A DNA stretch of 53,960 nucleotides from an uncultured Turicimonas sp. GTDB taxonomy: Bacteria > Pseudomonadota > Gammaproteobacteria > Burkholderiales > Burkholderiaceae_F. Of this stretch, positions 17,562 through 26,662 are shown piece after piece; position 1 is the first letter of the stretch, and every line of letters starts with the position of its first letter. The stretch is from positions 1 to 53,960 of the forward strand of contig CANTYJ010000055.1 in assembly GCA_947854175.1 (NCBI GenBank), in the 5' to 3' direction. The position numbers and the translations under genes are program-made. Under the pieces are notes generated by a model. It searched no databases, was not told the DNA's origin, and was given only the letters and a program-made list of their open reading frames with translations.

Positions 17562-17801
17562 ATGGACAATATCGAACAACAAGTCAAGAAAGTCGTTGCT
17601 GAACAGTTGAGCATCAATGAAGCTGACATCAAAAACGACAGCGCTTTCATCGCTGACCTTGGTGCTGATTCACTTGACACAGTTGAACTTGTAATGGCTT
17701 TGGAAGATAAATTCGGTATCGAAATTCCTGATGACCAGCAGGAAAAAATCCAGACCGTTCAGGACGCTATCAACTTCATCGAGGCTAACAAGAAGGCCTA
17801 A
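17562..17801 (+). CDS. acpP: Acyl carrier protein
   Basis: A 79-residue acidic four-helix carrier of fatty-acyl intermediates. The 4'-phosphopantetheine attachment site is Ser37 in [12 protein letters not shown]; the downstream AcpS encoded at 24712 would add the group. Length and sequence are standard. AAAAGGA precedes the ATG. It lies between fabG and fabF, the usual place, with a possible promoter of its own. Confidence 0.99.
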   Translation: MDNIEQQVKKVVAEQLSINEADIKNDSAFIADLGADSLDTVELVMALEDKFGIEIPDDQQEKIQTVQDAINFIEANKKA

Positions 17802-17826
17802 TTAACAGTCGCCCAAGGAGAGACGA

Positions 17827-19053
17827 ATGCGTAGAGTCGTAATTACCGGCCTCGGTATGGTTAGTCCGTTGGGAAATGATGTACAGACCAGTTGGAACAA
17901 CGCCTTAGCCGGTAAATCCGGTGTGTCCAAAATCACACAGTTTGATGCTTCTGCTTTCGGCTCTCAGATTGCCGGTGAAGTTAAAGGCTTTGAGGTAGAA
18001 AAATTTCTTCCTGCAAAAGAAGCTCGTCGTTTCGACCGTTTTATTCATTTCGGTGTAGCTGCCGGACTGATGGCATTGGATGACAGTGGTCTTGTAATCG
18101 ATGATTCCTTTGCTGATCGTGTCGGTTGTGCTGTCGGTAGTGGTATTGGCGGACTTCCGGAAATCTGCAGAAACTATCAGTTGTATATCGACCGTGGTGC
18201 CCGCAGAATTTCTCCGTTCCTGATCACCGGCTGTATCGGAAATATGGTTTCCGGACAACTTTCCATCATGCGTAACCTGAAAGGACCGAGCGTTGCTTAT
18301 GCAACCGCTTGTTCTACAGGCCTTCACAGTATTGGTGAAGCAATGTGGATGATTAAGCGCGGAGATGCCGATGTGATGCTTGCCGGCGGTGCTGAATCAA
18401 CTGTCTGCCCTTTGGGTATCGGCGGTTTTGATTCCATGCATGCTTTATCAAGACGCAATGACAGTCCAGAGACCGCATCACGTCCTTTCGATAAGGACAG
18501 AGACGGTTTCGTTCTCGGTGAAGGTGCCGGTGTCATGGTACTTGAAGAGTATGAATCGGCTGTCAAGCGCGGCGCCAAAATCTATGCCGAGGTTCTCGGT
18601 TATGGATTGACCGCTGATGCTCATCACATCACAACTCCGAGTACCGATGGCCCGAGACGTTGTATGGAAAACGCCTTACGTCAGGCAGGGATCAATCCTG
18701 ATGAAGTCGATTACCTCAACGCTCACGGCACAAGTACCGTAGTAGGCGACGTAAACGAAACCAAGGCAATTAAAGAAGCATTCGGAGAACACGCCAAACA
18801 AATGGTCGTGAACTCGACTAAATCGATGACCGGTCACTTACTTGGTGGTGCCGGTGGAATCGAAGCCATTTTTACTGCATTGGCTTTGAAAAACCAGGTA
18901 TCTCCTCCGACCATCAATATTTTTGAACAGGACCCGGAATGTGATTTGGATTATTGTGCAAATACGGCTCGTGATATGAAGATCCGTTATGCCATGAAGA
19001 ATTCTTTCGGATTCGGAGGAACTAATAGCTCTATCGTGCTCGGTTCAGTTTAA
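17827..19053 (+). CDS. fabF: Beta-ketoacyl-ACP synthase II FabF
   Basis: A 408-residue elongation condensing enzyme of fatty-acid synthesis. The catalytic residues are Cys162 in ATACSTGLHS, His300 in NAHGTSTVVGD and His337 in KSMTGHLLGGAGG; the Gly-rich NSFGFGGTNSS ends the protein. AAGGAG stands before the ATG at good spacing. It is the last gene of the fab operon, 25 bp after acpP and followed by a strong terminator. The sequence fits FabF better than FabB by length and by position next to acpP. Confidence 0.97.
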   Translation: MRRVVITGLGMVSPLGNDVQTSWNNALAGKSGVSKITQFDASAFGSQIAGEVKGFEVEKFLPAKEARRFDRFIHFGVAAGLMALDDSGLVIDDSFADRVGCAVGSGIGGLPEICRNYQLYIDRGARRISPFLITGCIGNMVSGQLSIMRNLKGPSVAYATACSTGLHSIGEAMWMIKRGDADVMLAGGAESTVCPLGIGGFDSMHALSRRNDSPETASRPFDKDRDGFVLGEGAGVMVLEEYESAVKRGAKIYAEVLGYGLTADAHHITTPSTDGPRRCMENALRQAGINPDEVDYLNAHGTSTVVGDVNETKAIKEAFGEHAKQMVVNSTKSMTGHLLGGAGGIEAIFTALALKNQVSPPTINIFEQDPECDLDYCANTARDMKIRYAMKNSFGFGGTNSSIVLGSV

Positions 19054-19079
19054 CTTCCGTGTCTAATAGACTATTTTTT

Positions 19080-19117
19080 GGGTACGTTCTCGAAGCGTAC
19101 CCTTTCGCATTTTTTTA
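19080..19117 (+). terminator. Intrinsic terminator of the fab operon
   Basis: Arms GGGTACG (19080-19086) and CGTACCC (19096-19102), then a T-rich tail with seven T at 19111-19117. It begins 26 nt after fabF. Confidence 0.85.
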
Positions 19118-19177
19118 GAACAACTTGTCCATATTGATTAAGACTTGATCCTGAGCAACATGGACAGGTAGCTCAAC

Positions 19178-20983
19178 GTGAATACGAACATGCAAAATAT
19201 TAGAAATTTTTCCATCATCGCTCACATCGATCACGGAAAATCCACCTTAGCCGACCGCTTGATTCAGCGGTGTGGCGGCCTCTCTGACAGAGAAATGGAA
19301 TCCCAGGTTTTGGACTCCATGGATCTTGAAAAAGAAAGAGGAATTACGATTAAGGCTCAGACCGCTTCCTTGAATTACAAAGCCAAGGACGGCAAAACCT
19401 ATCAGTTAAATTTGATTGATACTCCGGGACACGTTGACTTTAGCTACGAAGTCAGCCGGTCTTTATCTGCTTGTGAAGGCGCTCTTCTGGTCGTGGATGC
19501 CACCCAGGGCGTGGAAGCACAGACAGTGGCCAACTGCTATACCGCCATTGAGCTTGGTGTCGAAGTTCTTCCTATTCTCAACAAGATGGACTTACAAAGC
19601 GCCAACCCCGATGAAGCAAAAGAAGAAATCGAGGAGGTTATCGGCCTGGATGCAACGGACGCGGTTGAAGCTTCCGCTAAAACCGGTCTTGGAATCGACG
19701 AAATCCTGGAAAGAATTGTTGAAAGAGTTCCGGCTCCGAGCGGTGATCCGAAAGCTCCTTTGCAAGCTTTGATTATCGATTCCTGGTATGACAGCTACGT
19801 CGGTGTCGTCATGCTCGTTAGAGTGGTCAACGGAACAATTAAACCGAAAGACAAAATTACACTGATGGCAACTAATGCCAACCACCTTGTAGAACAGGTT
19901 GGAGTCTTTACGCCTAAGTCACAGACTAAACCCGAACTGACTGCCGGACAGGTTGGTTTTGTGATTGCAGGAATTAAAGAATTAAAAGATGCCAGAGTCG
20001 GTGACACGGTTACCTTATCTCAGAAACCGGCTTCAGAACCGCTTCCCGGCTTCAAGGAAGTTAAAAGCCAGGTTTTTGCCGGTTTGTATCCGGTTGAATC
20101 CAACCAGTATGAAGCTTTAAGAGATGCTCTAACCAAGCTCCAGCTCAACGATGCCGCATTACATTTTGAACCTGAAGTCTCTCAGGCATTAGGTTTCGGC
20201 TTTAGAGCAGGTTTTCTGGGTCTGCTTCACATGGATATTGTGCAGGAACGTCTCGAACGTGAATACAACATGGATCTCATTACAACGGCTCCGAGCGTTG
20301 TCTATGAAGTTCTGCTCCGTAACGGAGAGGTCATCCATGTAGAAAATCCGTCGAAGCTTCCGCCGGTTGAAAAAATTGCTGAAATCAGAGAACCCATTGA
20401 TTCGGTCACTATCTTCGTACCTGATGAGTACGTCGGTCCGGTGATGACATTGTGCAACCAGAAACGAGGTGTACAAATCGACTTAGCCTATCATGGCAGA
20501 CAGGTCCATCTGCATTACGACTTGCCGTTGGCAGAAATTGTTCTGGACTTCTTCGACAAGCTTAAGTCTCTGACCAGAGGCTACGCTTCAATGGATTATG
20601 AATTCAAGGAATACAGAGCAGCCGATGTCGTCAAAATTGATATTTTGATTAACGGCGATAAGGTTGATGCTCTTTCCAGCATTGTCCACCGGGCCAACTC
20701 CGTTGCACGCGGCCGCGAAATCGTCTCTAAGATGAGAAGCATTATTCCGCGCCAGATGTATGACGTAGCCATTCAGGCGGTTATCGGTGTCAATGTAATT
20801 GCCCGTGAAAACGTGAAGGCTCTGAGAAAGAACGTATTGGCTAAATGTTATGGGGGTGACATTACACGTAAACGCAAACTGCTTGAAAAACAGAAAGCAG
20901 GTAAGAAACGAATGAAACAGGTCGGTACTGTCGAGATTCCGCAGGAGGCATTCCTTGCAATTCTTCAGCAGGACGATAAATAG
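19178..20983 (+). CDS. lepA: Elongation factor 4 (LepA)
   Basis: A 601-residue translational GTPase that acts on stalled or mistranslocated ribosomes and peripherally at the membrane. G1 is [11 protein letters not shown]2 includes GITIKAQT, G3 is DTPGHVDF and G4 is NKMDL; the C-terminal LepA domain ends with [16 protein letters not shown]. The start is uncertain: GTG at 19178 has AGGT about 8 nt upstream, while the ATG at 19190 has none but matches the family start better ([11 protein letters not shown]). A TGTCCAT/ATGGACA inverted repeat covers the leader just before the start. The lepA-lepB pairing is widespread in proteobacteria. Confidence 0.97.
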   Translation: MNTNMQNIRNFSIIAHIDHGKSTLADRLIQRCGGLSDREMESQVLDSMDLEKERGITIKAQTASLNYKAKDGKTYQLNLIDTPGHVDFSYEVSRSLSACEGALLVVDATQGVEAQTVANCYTAIELGVEVLPILNKMDLQSANPDEAKEEIEEVIGLDATDAVEASAKTGLGIDEILERIVERVPAPSGDPKAPLQALIIDSWYDSYVGVVMLVRVVNGTIKPKDKITLMATNANHLVEQVGVFTPKSQTKPELTAGQVGFVIAGIKELKDARVGDTVTLSQKPASEPLPGFKEVKSQVFAGLYPVESNQYEALRDALTKLQLNDAALHFEPEVSQALGFGFRAGFLGLLHMDIVQERLEREYNMDLITTAPSVVYEVLLRNGEVIHVENPSKLPPVEKIAEIREPIDSVTIFVPDEYVGPVMTLCNQKRGVQIDLAYHGRQVHLHYDLPLAEIVLDFFDKLKSLTRGYASMDYEFKEYRAADVVKIDILINGDKVDALSSIVHRANSVARGREIVSKMRSIIPRQMYDVAIQAVIGVNVIARENVKALRKNVLAKCYGGDITRKRKLLEKQKAGKKRMKQVGTVEIPQEAFLAILQQDDK

Positions 20984-21000
20984 AACATTAGGAATACAAC

Positions 21001-21891
21001 ATGAACTTTGCATTAATTTTGTTTATTTTGACGGTCGTAACCGGCTGTTTTTGGATTTTGGACGTCTTTGTCCTGGCTCCTTCCAGACGCAGACAGGCAC
21101 AGGATGAACTCAAAGCATTTGATGCCAACAATGCTGACGCCTTGAGACGAGGGGAAAAGACGGTAGAAGCTGCCCGTAATGCGATTGTGGTCCGAGCAAA
21201 AGAACGTCCGAAGTGGTTGGAATACACCGCCGGTTTTTTCCCGGTTATCTTCTTTATTTTCATTCTCCGTTCATTCTTGTTTGAACCGTTCAGAATTCCG
21301 AGCGGCTCCATGATGCCTACTCTTGAAACCGGTGACATGATTCTGGTTAATAAATACAACTACGGTTTGAGACTGCCGGTTGTTAACACTAAGATTTTAG
21401 ATATCGGTGAACCACAACGCGGTGACGTTGTTGTTTTCCGTTATCCGCCTAATCCGGATATTGACTACATCAAACGTGTTGTGGGGCTGCCGGGAGATAA
21501 GATTTCCTATATCAATAAGAAGCTCGAAGTGAACGGCGTCCCTGTTCCTATCAAAGATGCAGGTAAATATTTTGATGAGCACAAAATGCAGGAGCTCAAT
21601 CAGAGCGTCGAAAAACTTGGTGATAAAGAACACAAAATTCTGACGGATAAATACACTCCGTCCGGTGCTTTTGCACTTGCTAACCACACTGACCCGGATG
21701 CATGTAAATATGTCCCCGGCGGCCTAGTATGCACTGTTCCGAAAGATAAATACTTTGTATTGGGTGACAACAGAGACAATTCTGAAGACAGCAGATACTG
21801 GGGATTTGTTCCTGAGAAAAATCTGGTCGGTCGTGCATTCATGGTTTGGCTCAATTTGAGCAAGCCGAGCCGAATCGGTTTCTTTGATTAA
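21001..21891 (+). CDS. lepB: Signal peptidase I
   Basis: A 296-residue inner-membrane protease that removes signal peptides of Sec and Tat exported proteins. Two transmembrane segments are visible, at residues 3-25 and about 78-95. Catalytic Ser103 is in FRIPSGSMMPTL, and general base Lys158 is in DYIKRVVGLPGD. The later boxes LGDNRDNSEDSRYWG and VGRAFMVW complete the family pattern. It is 17 bp after lepA and 10 bp before the rnc start chosen here, consistent with an operon running lepA to nagZ. Confidence 0.97.
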   Translation: MNFALILFILTVVTGCFWILDVFVLAPSRRRQAQDELKAFDANNADALRRGEKTVEAARNAIVVRAKERPKWLEYTAGFFPVIFFIFILRSFLFEPFRIPSGSMMPTLETGDMILVNKYNYGLRLPVVNTKILDIGEPQRGDVVVFRYPPNPDIDYIKRVVGLPGDKISYINKKLEVNGVPVPIKDAGKYFDEHKMQELNQSVEKLGDKEHKILTDKYTPSGAFALANHTDPDACKYVPGGLVCTVPKDKYFVLGDNRDNSEDSRYWGFVPEKNLVGRAFMVWLNLSKPSRIGFFD

Positions 21892-21901
21892 GAGGACGAT
21901 G

Positions 21902-22582
21902 ATGGTTAATTTAGGTGAATTGGAAAAGATAATCGGCTATACATTTAAGAACAAAAAGCTTCTTAAAAGAGCCGTAACTCACCGCTCCTATTGTGCCGAA
22001 CACAATGAACGTTTGGAGTTTTTAGGAGACTCCGTTCTTGGTTGTGTAATCGGTTACGCATTGTTTTTAAAGGAAGATCATTTCAACGAAGGCAGTCTCT
22101 CCAGAGTAAGAGCCAATCTTGTACGGATGGAGACCTTGGCTGAGATCGGCGAGAGAATTGGAATTTACGATTTCTTGCGTGTCGGTGAAGGTGAATTACA
22201 TCAGGGAGGAAATCGCCGGCCGTCAACCATGTCGGATGCAGTTGAGGCCATATTTGGGGCGGTTTTCATCGATGGCGGCTTCGAACAGGCGCAAACTATC
22301 ATCATTCGATTGTACGAGCCGATGCTTAATCAACTCACAGCTGACACTTTAAGCAAGGATCCGAAGACGATGCTCCAGGAAAGACTGCAAAGTAAACATC
22401 TTGGTTTACCGCAGTATGAAGTCGTCGACGTTAGAGGAGCGGCGCACGAACAGGAGTTCGTTGTTGAAGCGGTCATCCCAAAGCTTGGAATTGTGACAAC
22501 CGGTGTTGGAAAATCCAGACGCCGGGCTGAACAGGAGGCGGCACAAAAGGCTCTTACAAGCGACGCAATTAAGAATTTGTAA
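21902..22582 (+). CDS. rnc: Ribonuclease III
   Basis: A 226-residue double-strand-specific endoribonuclease that processes pre-rRNA and mRNAs. The signature HNERLEFLGDSVLG (34-47) carries metal ligands Glu39 and Asp43; a second acidic pair lies in SDAVEAIFGAVFIDGG. A dsRNA-binding domain covers about residues 156-226, with the basic GVGKSRRRAEQEAAQKAL. The ATG at 21902 is preferred over 21899 because AGAGGA is then 5 nt away. A longer frame starting with TTG inside lepB is not supported. It lies between lepB and era, the classic order. Confidence 0.96.
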   Translation: MVNLGELEKIIGYTFKNKKLLKRAVTHRSYCAEHNERLEFLGDSVLGCVIGYALFLKEDHFNEGSLSRVRANLVRMETLAEIGERIGIYDFLRVGEGELHQGGNRRPSTMSDAVEAIFGAVFIDGGFEQAQTIIIRLYEPMLNQLTADTLSKDPKTMLQERLQSKHLGLPQYEVVDVRGAAHEQEFVVEAVIPKLGIVTTGVGKSRRRAEQEAAQKALTSDAIKNL

Positions 22583-22593
22583 GGGCAATAGAT

Positions 22594-23493
22594 ATGACAG
22601 AAAAAATTGAAGACTTTCGCAGTGGATATGTCGCCGTTATCGGACGTCCAAACGTCGGCAAGAGCACTTTAATCAACGCTCTTGTTGGCGAGAAGGTCAG
22701 CATCACAAGTAAGAAACCTCAGACCACCAGAGACCGTATCATGGGGGTTCTGACAACTGAAGATGCCCAGTATATTTTTGTGGATACTCCCGGATTCCAG
22801 ACTAAACATTCTTCTGAACTTCTTCAGAGAATGAATAAGTCTGTTAAAAACAGCCTCGAAGATGTCGATGCCATTGTGATGGTTATTGAGTCCACAGGCT
22901 GGAAACCGGAAGACGAAGAAGTTCTCAAACTGCTCCATAAAGACGCAAAGAACGTTATTTTAGCGATCAACAAAACTGACGAAGTCAAAGAAAGTGAAGC
23001 CATCCTGCCTTTGATTCAGCAGTCCATGGAAAAATTCCCGTTTGCTGAAGTCGTTCCTGTCAGTGCAGAAAAATCAAGACAGCTTGACGTTCTTTTGAAG
23101 GTAATTAGAAAGTTCCTTCCTGAAGGCGATAAACTGTTTGAAGATGATATCTACACAGACAAGTCTCCACGCTTCCTGGCTGCAGAAATTATCCGTGAAA
23201 AAGCTTTCCGTCTGTTAGGCGACGAGCTGCCTTACGGTGTTGCAGTCATGATCGACAAGTGGGAAGAAAATGACGAAGGTGCCAGAATTTTTGCAACACT
23301 CATTGTTAACAGAGAAAGCCATAAAGGCATTGTTATCGGTGAAAAAGGCGCAAAACTTCGGGAAATTTCTAGATTAGCCCGTGAAGATATTGCCGCCATG
23401 TTAGGCAAAAAGGTGTATCTTGAAGTATGGGTTCGCGTCCGTAAAGGTTGGGGTGATGACGCAGCCGTACTTAAATCTTTAGGATATGATTAA
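22594..23493 (+). CDS. era: GTPase Era
   Basis: A 299-residue GTPase needed for 16S rRNA maturation and 30S assembly. G1 is GRPNVGKST (17-25), G2 lies in TTRDRIMG, G3 is DTPGF and G4 is NKTDE. The C-terminal KH domain carries the RNA-binding VIGEKGAKLREI and ends in VWVRVRKGW. It is 11 bp after rnc and its end overlaps recO by 8 nt, so translation is likely coupled. The length is standard. Confidence 0.98.
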   Translation: MTEKIEDFRSGYVAVIGRPNVGKSTLINALVGEKVSITSKKPQTTRDRIMGVLTTEDAQYIFVDTPGFQTKHSSELLQRMNKSVKNSLEDVDAIVMVIESTGWKPEDEEVLKLLHKDAKNVILAINKTDEVKESEAILPLIQQSMEKFPFAEVVPVSAEKSRQLDVLLKVIRKFLPEGDKLFEDDIYTDKSPRFLAAEIIREKAFRLLGDELPYGVAVMIDKWEENDEGARIFATLIVNRESHKGIVIGEKGAKLREISRLAREDIAAMLGKKVYLEVWVRVRKGWGDDAAVLKSLGYD

Positions 23494-24184
23494 CGGGAAA
23501 GAAACTGATTATAAAGTCAGCTTACAACCTGCATTTGTACTACATACCTATCCCTGGAAAGAGACCAGCTTAATAGTTGAGGCTTTTACCAGGGATTATG
23601 GTAGGTTGGCACTCGTCGCAAGAGGTGCAAAAAGGCCGATGTCCCAATACCGGGGAATGTTAAATCCTTTTTGTCCGCTTGCGGTTTCATTCTCCGGCAA
23701 AGGAGAAACAAAAAATCTGACTAAATGTGAATGGCACGGGACAATTCTTTTACCGGATACTGCCATCATGTCAGCGTTTTATATGAATGAACTGCTGGTC
23801 AGATTAATTACTAAACGGGATCCGGTTCCGGGTCTTTTTTCTTCCTATTTTTCAACACTTAGAAAGTTATCCGAAGGATTTGAACAGCATTTGGCTTTGA
23901 GATATTTCGAGCTGGATTTGTTGGATACGATTGGCTACGGACTGCCTGATCCTAGGGAAGGCACCAACTATCTTTTTAAAAACGGTGACTGGCTTGATAT
24001 CGGTCCGAACCCTGTCTCTCAGTCGGTTTCTTTTGAAACTCTAAAGGCGATGAAACAAAGGTGTGTTCAAAGAGGTCCGCAGGAAAAACTGGTTCGCGGT
24101 ATTATTCGTGACCTTATTACTTACTATCTGGATGACAGACCTGTTAATACCAGAAATATTTTGAGTGAACTTAGAAAGATATAA
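23486..24184 (+). CDS. recO: DNA repair protein RecO
   Basis: A 232-residue RecF-pathway mediator that helps load RecA on SSB-coated DNA. The N-terminal OB-fold region carries the family pattern AFVLHTYPWKETSLIVEAFT and LALVARGAKRP, followed by a helical domain with an LRYFELDLLDTIGYG segment. It has no zinc-type Cys cluster, as in other proteobacterial RecO. It overlaps era by 8 nt, and is followed 3 bp later by a DUF805 membrane gene where relatives carry pdxJ. Confidence 0.95.
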   Translation: MINGKETDYKVSLQPAFVLHTYPWKETSLIVEAFTRDYGRLALVARGAKRPMSQYRGMLNPFCPLAVSFSGKGETKNLTKCEWHGTILLPDTAIMSAFYMNELLVRLITKRDPVPGLFSSYFSTLRKLSEGFEQHLALRYFELDLLDTIGYGLPDPREGTNYLFKNGDWLDIGPNPVSQSVSFETLKAMKQRCVQRGPQEKLVRGIIRDLITYYLDDRPVNTRNILSELRKI

Positions 24185-24187
24185 AAG

Positions 24188-24700
24188 ATGAGAAATCCCA
24201 CGCCAGGAAAAAATCCCTTTGAGCTTGCTTCGTACATTGACAGATTTCCTCTGTTTTGTCAGTGGCTCTATGTTGATCTAAATACTGCTTTTTTGAAGCT
24301 GACCGGCAGATCGTCGGTTAAACGGTTCTGGACTCTTTATATCTTTTCTTTCATTTTTCTTGCTCTCTTATATTGGTTGTGTGAGAAACTGATTACGACG
24401 GTTCTGGTTTATTTCTGTCTGATGCTTCTGGGGTGGCTTTATGTCGCCGTTCCATGCGTGACTTGCGGTGTCAGAAGATTACATGACATGGGCAAAAAAG
24501 GATTTTTAGCAATATTCCCCCAGTTCGGAACTTTCTTTATTACTGTCTGTGTAGCATTTCAGAATATCCCTCCATTGCCTGTAGTGCTTTGTATTGCAGC
24601 AATGACTGTTGTTCCGTTGGTTTTCATGTCGTTGCCGGGACAAAAAACGGCCAATCAATACGGTCCTGTTCCTAATGACAATGAGCCTCTAAAAGGTTAA
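24188..24700 (+). CDS. DUF805-family inner-membrane protein
   Basis: A 170-residue membrane protein of the DUF805 (YhaH-like) family, function unknown. The family pattern is clear: GRSSVKRFW near residue 40, GVRRLHDMGKKGF at about 97-109, and a C-terminal proline-glycine-rich tail with NQYGPVPN. Four hydrophobic segments lie at about residues 47-65, 69-92, 109-129 and 132-152. It sits 3 bp after recO and 11 bp before acpS, so it is surely co-transcribed. In most betaproteobacteria that slot holds pdxJ. Nothing connects DUF805 with vitamin B6; it is more likely an unrelated insertion. Confidence 0.85.
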   Translation: MRNPTPGKNPFELASYIDRFPLFCQWLYVDLNTAFLKLTGRSSVKRFWTLYIFSFIFLALLYWLCEKLITTVLVYFCLMLLGWLYVAVPCVTCGVRRLHDMGKKGFLAIFPQFGTFFITVCVAFQNIPPLPVVLCIAAMTVVPLVFMSLPGQKTANQYGPVPNDNEPLKG

Positions 24701-24711
24701 AAGGTGTCGTC

Positions 24712-25113
24712 GTGATTACGGGAATCGGCTGTGACGTTGTTGAACTCAACCGCATTGAGTCGGTTTTGGCTAAACACGGGCAGGCTTTCATCGAGAAAGT
24801 TTTATCTCCTTCGGAGATTATCACTTATTACAGGCGCTCTGCCGCAAATTCAAAAAGAGGAGTGATGTATTTGGCCTCCCGGTGGGCCGCCAAAGAGGCT
24901 TTCTCCAAAGCCTTGGGAACAGGGTTAAGAAATGAGGTGACACTAACCGATATCTCTGTAGAGAATAATGAGTTGGGTGCTCCTTATCTTGTGTTCACAG
25001 GTAAATTAAGTAATTTGGTACAAAATTTAAAAATCAATTGCTTTATTTCAATCAGTGATACTGATACAGTTTGCATGGCAATGGCTGTTTGTGAAAGGAA
25101 TAGTAATGGATAA
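24712..25113 (+). CDS. acpS: Holo-[acyl-carrier-protein] synthase
   Basis: A 133-residue phosphopantetheinyl transferase that converts apo-ACP to holo-ACP, working on the product of acpP in this window. The N-terminal GIGCDVVEL holds a metal-binding Asp, and SRWAAKEAFSKALGTG carries the metal-binding Glu and the CoA-contacting Lys. The start is GTG at 24712, preceded by AAGGTG; the next residues are the conserved core, so no later start fits. Its end overlaps nagZ by 8 nt. The recO-(pdxJ)-acpS-nagZ order is normal apart from the missing pdxJ. Confidence 0.96.
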   Translation: MITGIGCDVVELNRIESVLAKHGQAFIEKVLSPSEIITYYRRSAANSKRGVMYLASRWAAKEAFSKALGTGLRNEVTLTDISVENNELGAPYLVFTGKLSNLVQNLKINCFISISDTDTVCMAMAVCERNSNG

Positions 25114-26176
25114 AGTTGAAAGACCTTTGGGCCCGCTGGTCGTTGATATTGCCGGCACAAGCTTAACTAACGAAGAAATTGAGGTTTTACAGCATCCTCT
25201 GGTCGGCATGGTCATTTTGTTTACCAGAAACTTCGAAAACCTGGAGCAGTTAAGAAACTTGACCCATGATATTCATGCACTTAGAAATCCTCCTTTATTG
25301 ATTGGAGTTGATCATGAAGGTGGAAGAATACAGCGTTTCAGACAAGGATTCACAAAGATTCCGTCAATGAGATCTCTTGGAGAGCTCTATGACAAGGATC
25401 CGAAAAAAGCTCATCCATTGACAGCGGCCTGCGGTTTTGTAATGGCAGGTGAATTAAGGGCAAGCCAGGTTGATTTCACTTTTGCCCCATGTCTTGATTT
25501 GGATTACGGACAAAGCTCAGTTATCGGCAACAGATCCTTTCACCGCAATCCTAGAACGGTTGCTATTCTTTCAACAGCTCTTATCGGAGGAATGGCTCAA
25601 GCCGGAATGGCCAATTGTGGTAAACATTTCCCTGGTCATGGATATGCTAAAGCCGACTCACACCTTGAGTTGCCTGAGGATGAACGTCCGTTAGGTGACA
25701 TTCGTACAAATGATGAAGTTCCCTATGATGCACTGGGTTGTCTGCTGACATCTGTGATGCCTGCACATGTTGTTTATCCTCAAATAGATTCTTCACCTGC
25801 CGGATTTTCTAAAAAATGGTTACAGGAAGAATTACGTGGAAAGATTGGCTTCACCGGTCTAATTTTCAGTGATGACTTGTCCATGAGAGGCGCGGCTGAG
25901 GTTGGTGATATTACGGCAAGAACTGATGCTGCTTTAGCAGCCGGTTGTGACATGGTTCTGATTTGTAATGATCCGGACGGGGTTAAGAAAGTTCTGGAAA
26001 ATCTTAGATGGATTCGTACAAAATTCTTTGATGAACGCCTTTCCAGACTTCAACCGAAAGGTAAATTCCCAAGCTGGGAAGCTCTGTCTTTGAGCTCAAA
26101 TTACAAAGCTTGCGTGAAACTCATCAATGACTTTAATGAAGAAATAGCATCCCAGGAACAGACAAAAGCAATCTAA
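25106..26176 (+). CDS. nagZ: Beta-N-acetylhexosaminidase NagZ
   Basis: A 356-residue family-GH3 glycosidase that removes N-acetylglucosamine from anhydro-muropeptides during cytosolic peptidoglycan recycling. Motifs: VDHEGGRIQRF (68-78), GNRSFHRNP, the loop KHFPGHG (173-179) carrying the catalytic His, and FSDDLSM (254-260) with nucleophile Asp256. The ATG at 25106 has AAGGA 8 nt before it; an open frame reaching back to 25055 lies inside acpS and is not used. It has no signal peptide. It is the last gene of the lepA-to-nagZ unit and faces a PIN-domain gene. Confidence 0.96.
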   Translation: MDKVERPLGPLVVDIAGTSLTNEEIEVLQHPLVGMVILFTRNFENLEQLRNLTHDIHALRNPPLLIGVDHEGGRIQRFRQGFTKIPSMRSLGELYDKDPKKAHPLTAACGFVMAGELRASQVDFTFAPCLDLDYGQSSVIGNRSFHRNPRTVAILSTALIGGMAQAGMANCGKHFPGHGYAKADSHLELPEDERPLGDIRTNDEVPYDALGCLLTSVMPAHVVYPQIDSSPAGFSKKWLQEELRGKIGFTGLIFSDDLSMRGAAEVGDITARTDAALAAGCDMVLICNDPDGVKKVLENLRWIRTKFFDERLSRLQPKGKFPSWEALSLSSNYKACVKLINDFNEEIASQEQTKAI

Positions 26177-26180
26177 TTGT

Positions 26181-26606
26181 TCAATTGCTTTTTAGGAGCC
26201 TGAGCAGATGCTCGGGCTCAATAATATTCACGCCGGTTTTACCGGCTTTGCTTTTGACCTTGAGAAGATCTTTGTCTTTTGTAATCAGAAAAGACGGAGT
26301 CAACGACAAGGCCAGATTTAGAAATTTCTGGTCATGAATATCCCGGCATTTCACAGAGCATTCAGCGACAGTCTTTAATTCCTGGCTGTTATTAGTCCAT
26401 TGACAAAGAATGCTGTTAATTTGATTTTCAGACAATTGGAATTGAGGTCTTCTTAAGACATCTTCTAACTCTGCAAGAGTTTCTTCTGTCCGGTAAAAAA
26501 TAAAGTTTTCATCCTTCAAAAGCTCAAAGAGTTCTGAAGAGATCGGATTATTAAATATAAAAATATCCAGAAGAAAATTTGTATCTGCGACGATGTTGGA
26601 AATCAT
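26181..26606 (-). CDS. PIN-domain putative ribonuclease, orphan toxin-like
   Basis: A 141-residue PIN-domain protein of the 'putative toxin component, PIN family' (COG1569-like) group. Acidic metal-ligand candidates are Asp8 in VADTNFLLD, Glu41/Glu45 in ETLAELED, and the CRDIHDQKFLNLA and ITKDKDLL segments. PIN toxins cut RNA, and most have an antitoxin gene next to them; here no antitoxin frame is present on either side. The mdh terminator ends 8 nt before its start codon and no good Shine-Dalgarno is visible, so expression may be low or depend on read-through. It ends 4 bp from the convergent nagZ stop. A domesticated, non-toxin role is possible. Confidence 0.8.
   Translation of the reverse strand: MISNIVADTNFLLDIFIFNNPISSELFELLKDENFIFYRTEETLAELEDVLRRPQFQLSENQINSILCQWTNNSQELKTVAECSVKCRDIHDQKFLNLALSLTPSFLITKDKDLLKVKSKAGKTGVNIIEPEHLLRLLKSN
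26196..26219. other. Strong hairpin at the nagZ/PIN convergence
   Basis: Arms GAGCCTGAGC (26196-26205) and GCTCGGGCTC (26210-26219) pair over 10 bp with one G-U and a 4-nt loop. It lies inside the last codons of the PIN gene, 20 nt after the nagZ stop. No T run follows on either strand, so it may slow or stabilise nagZ transcripts more than terminate them. Confidence 0.4.
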
Positions 26607-26613
26607 AAGTCTG

Positions 26614-26643
26614 AAAACGAAAAGACGCTCAAATTAGAGCGTC
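26614..26643 (-). terminator. Intrinsic terminator of mdh
   Basis: Perfect 7-bp arms GACGCTC (26624-26630) and GAGCGTC (26637-26643). On the minus strand the stem is followed by TTTTCGTTTT. It begins 20 nt after the mdh stop and ends just 8 nt before the PIN start codon. Confidence 0.85.
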
Positions 26644-26662
26644 CGTTTAAGCAAAAGATTAA

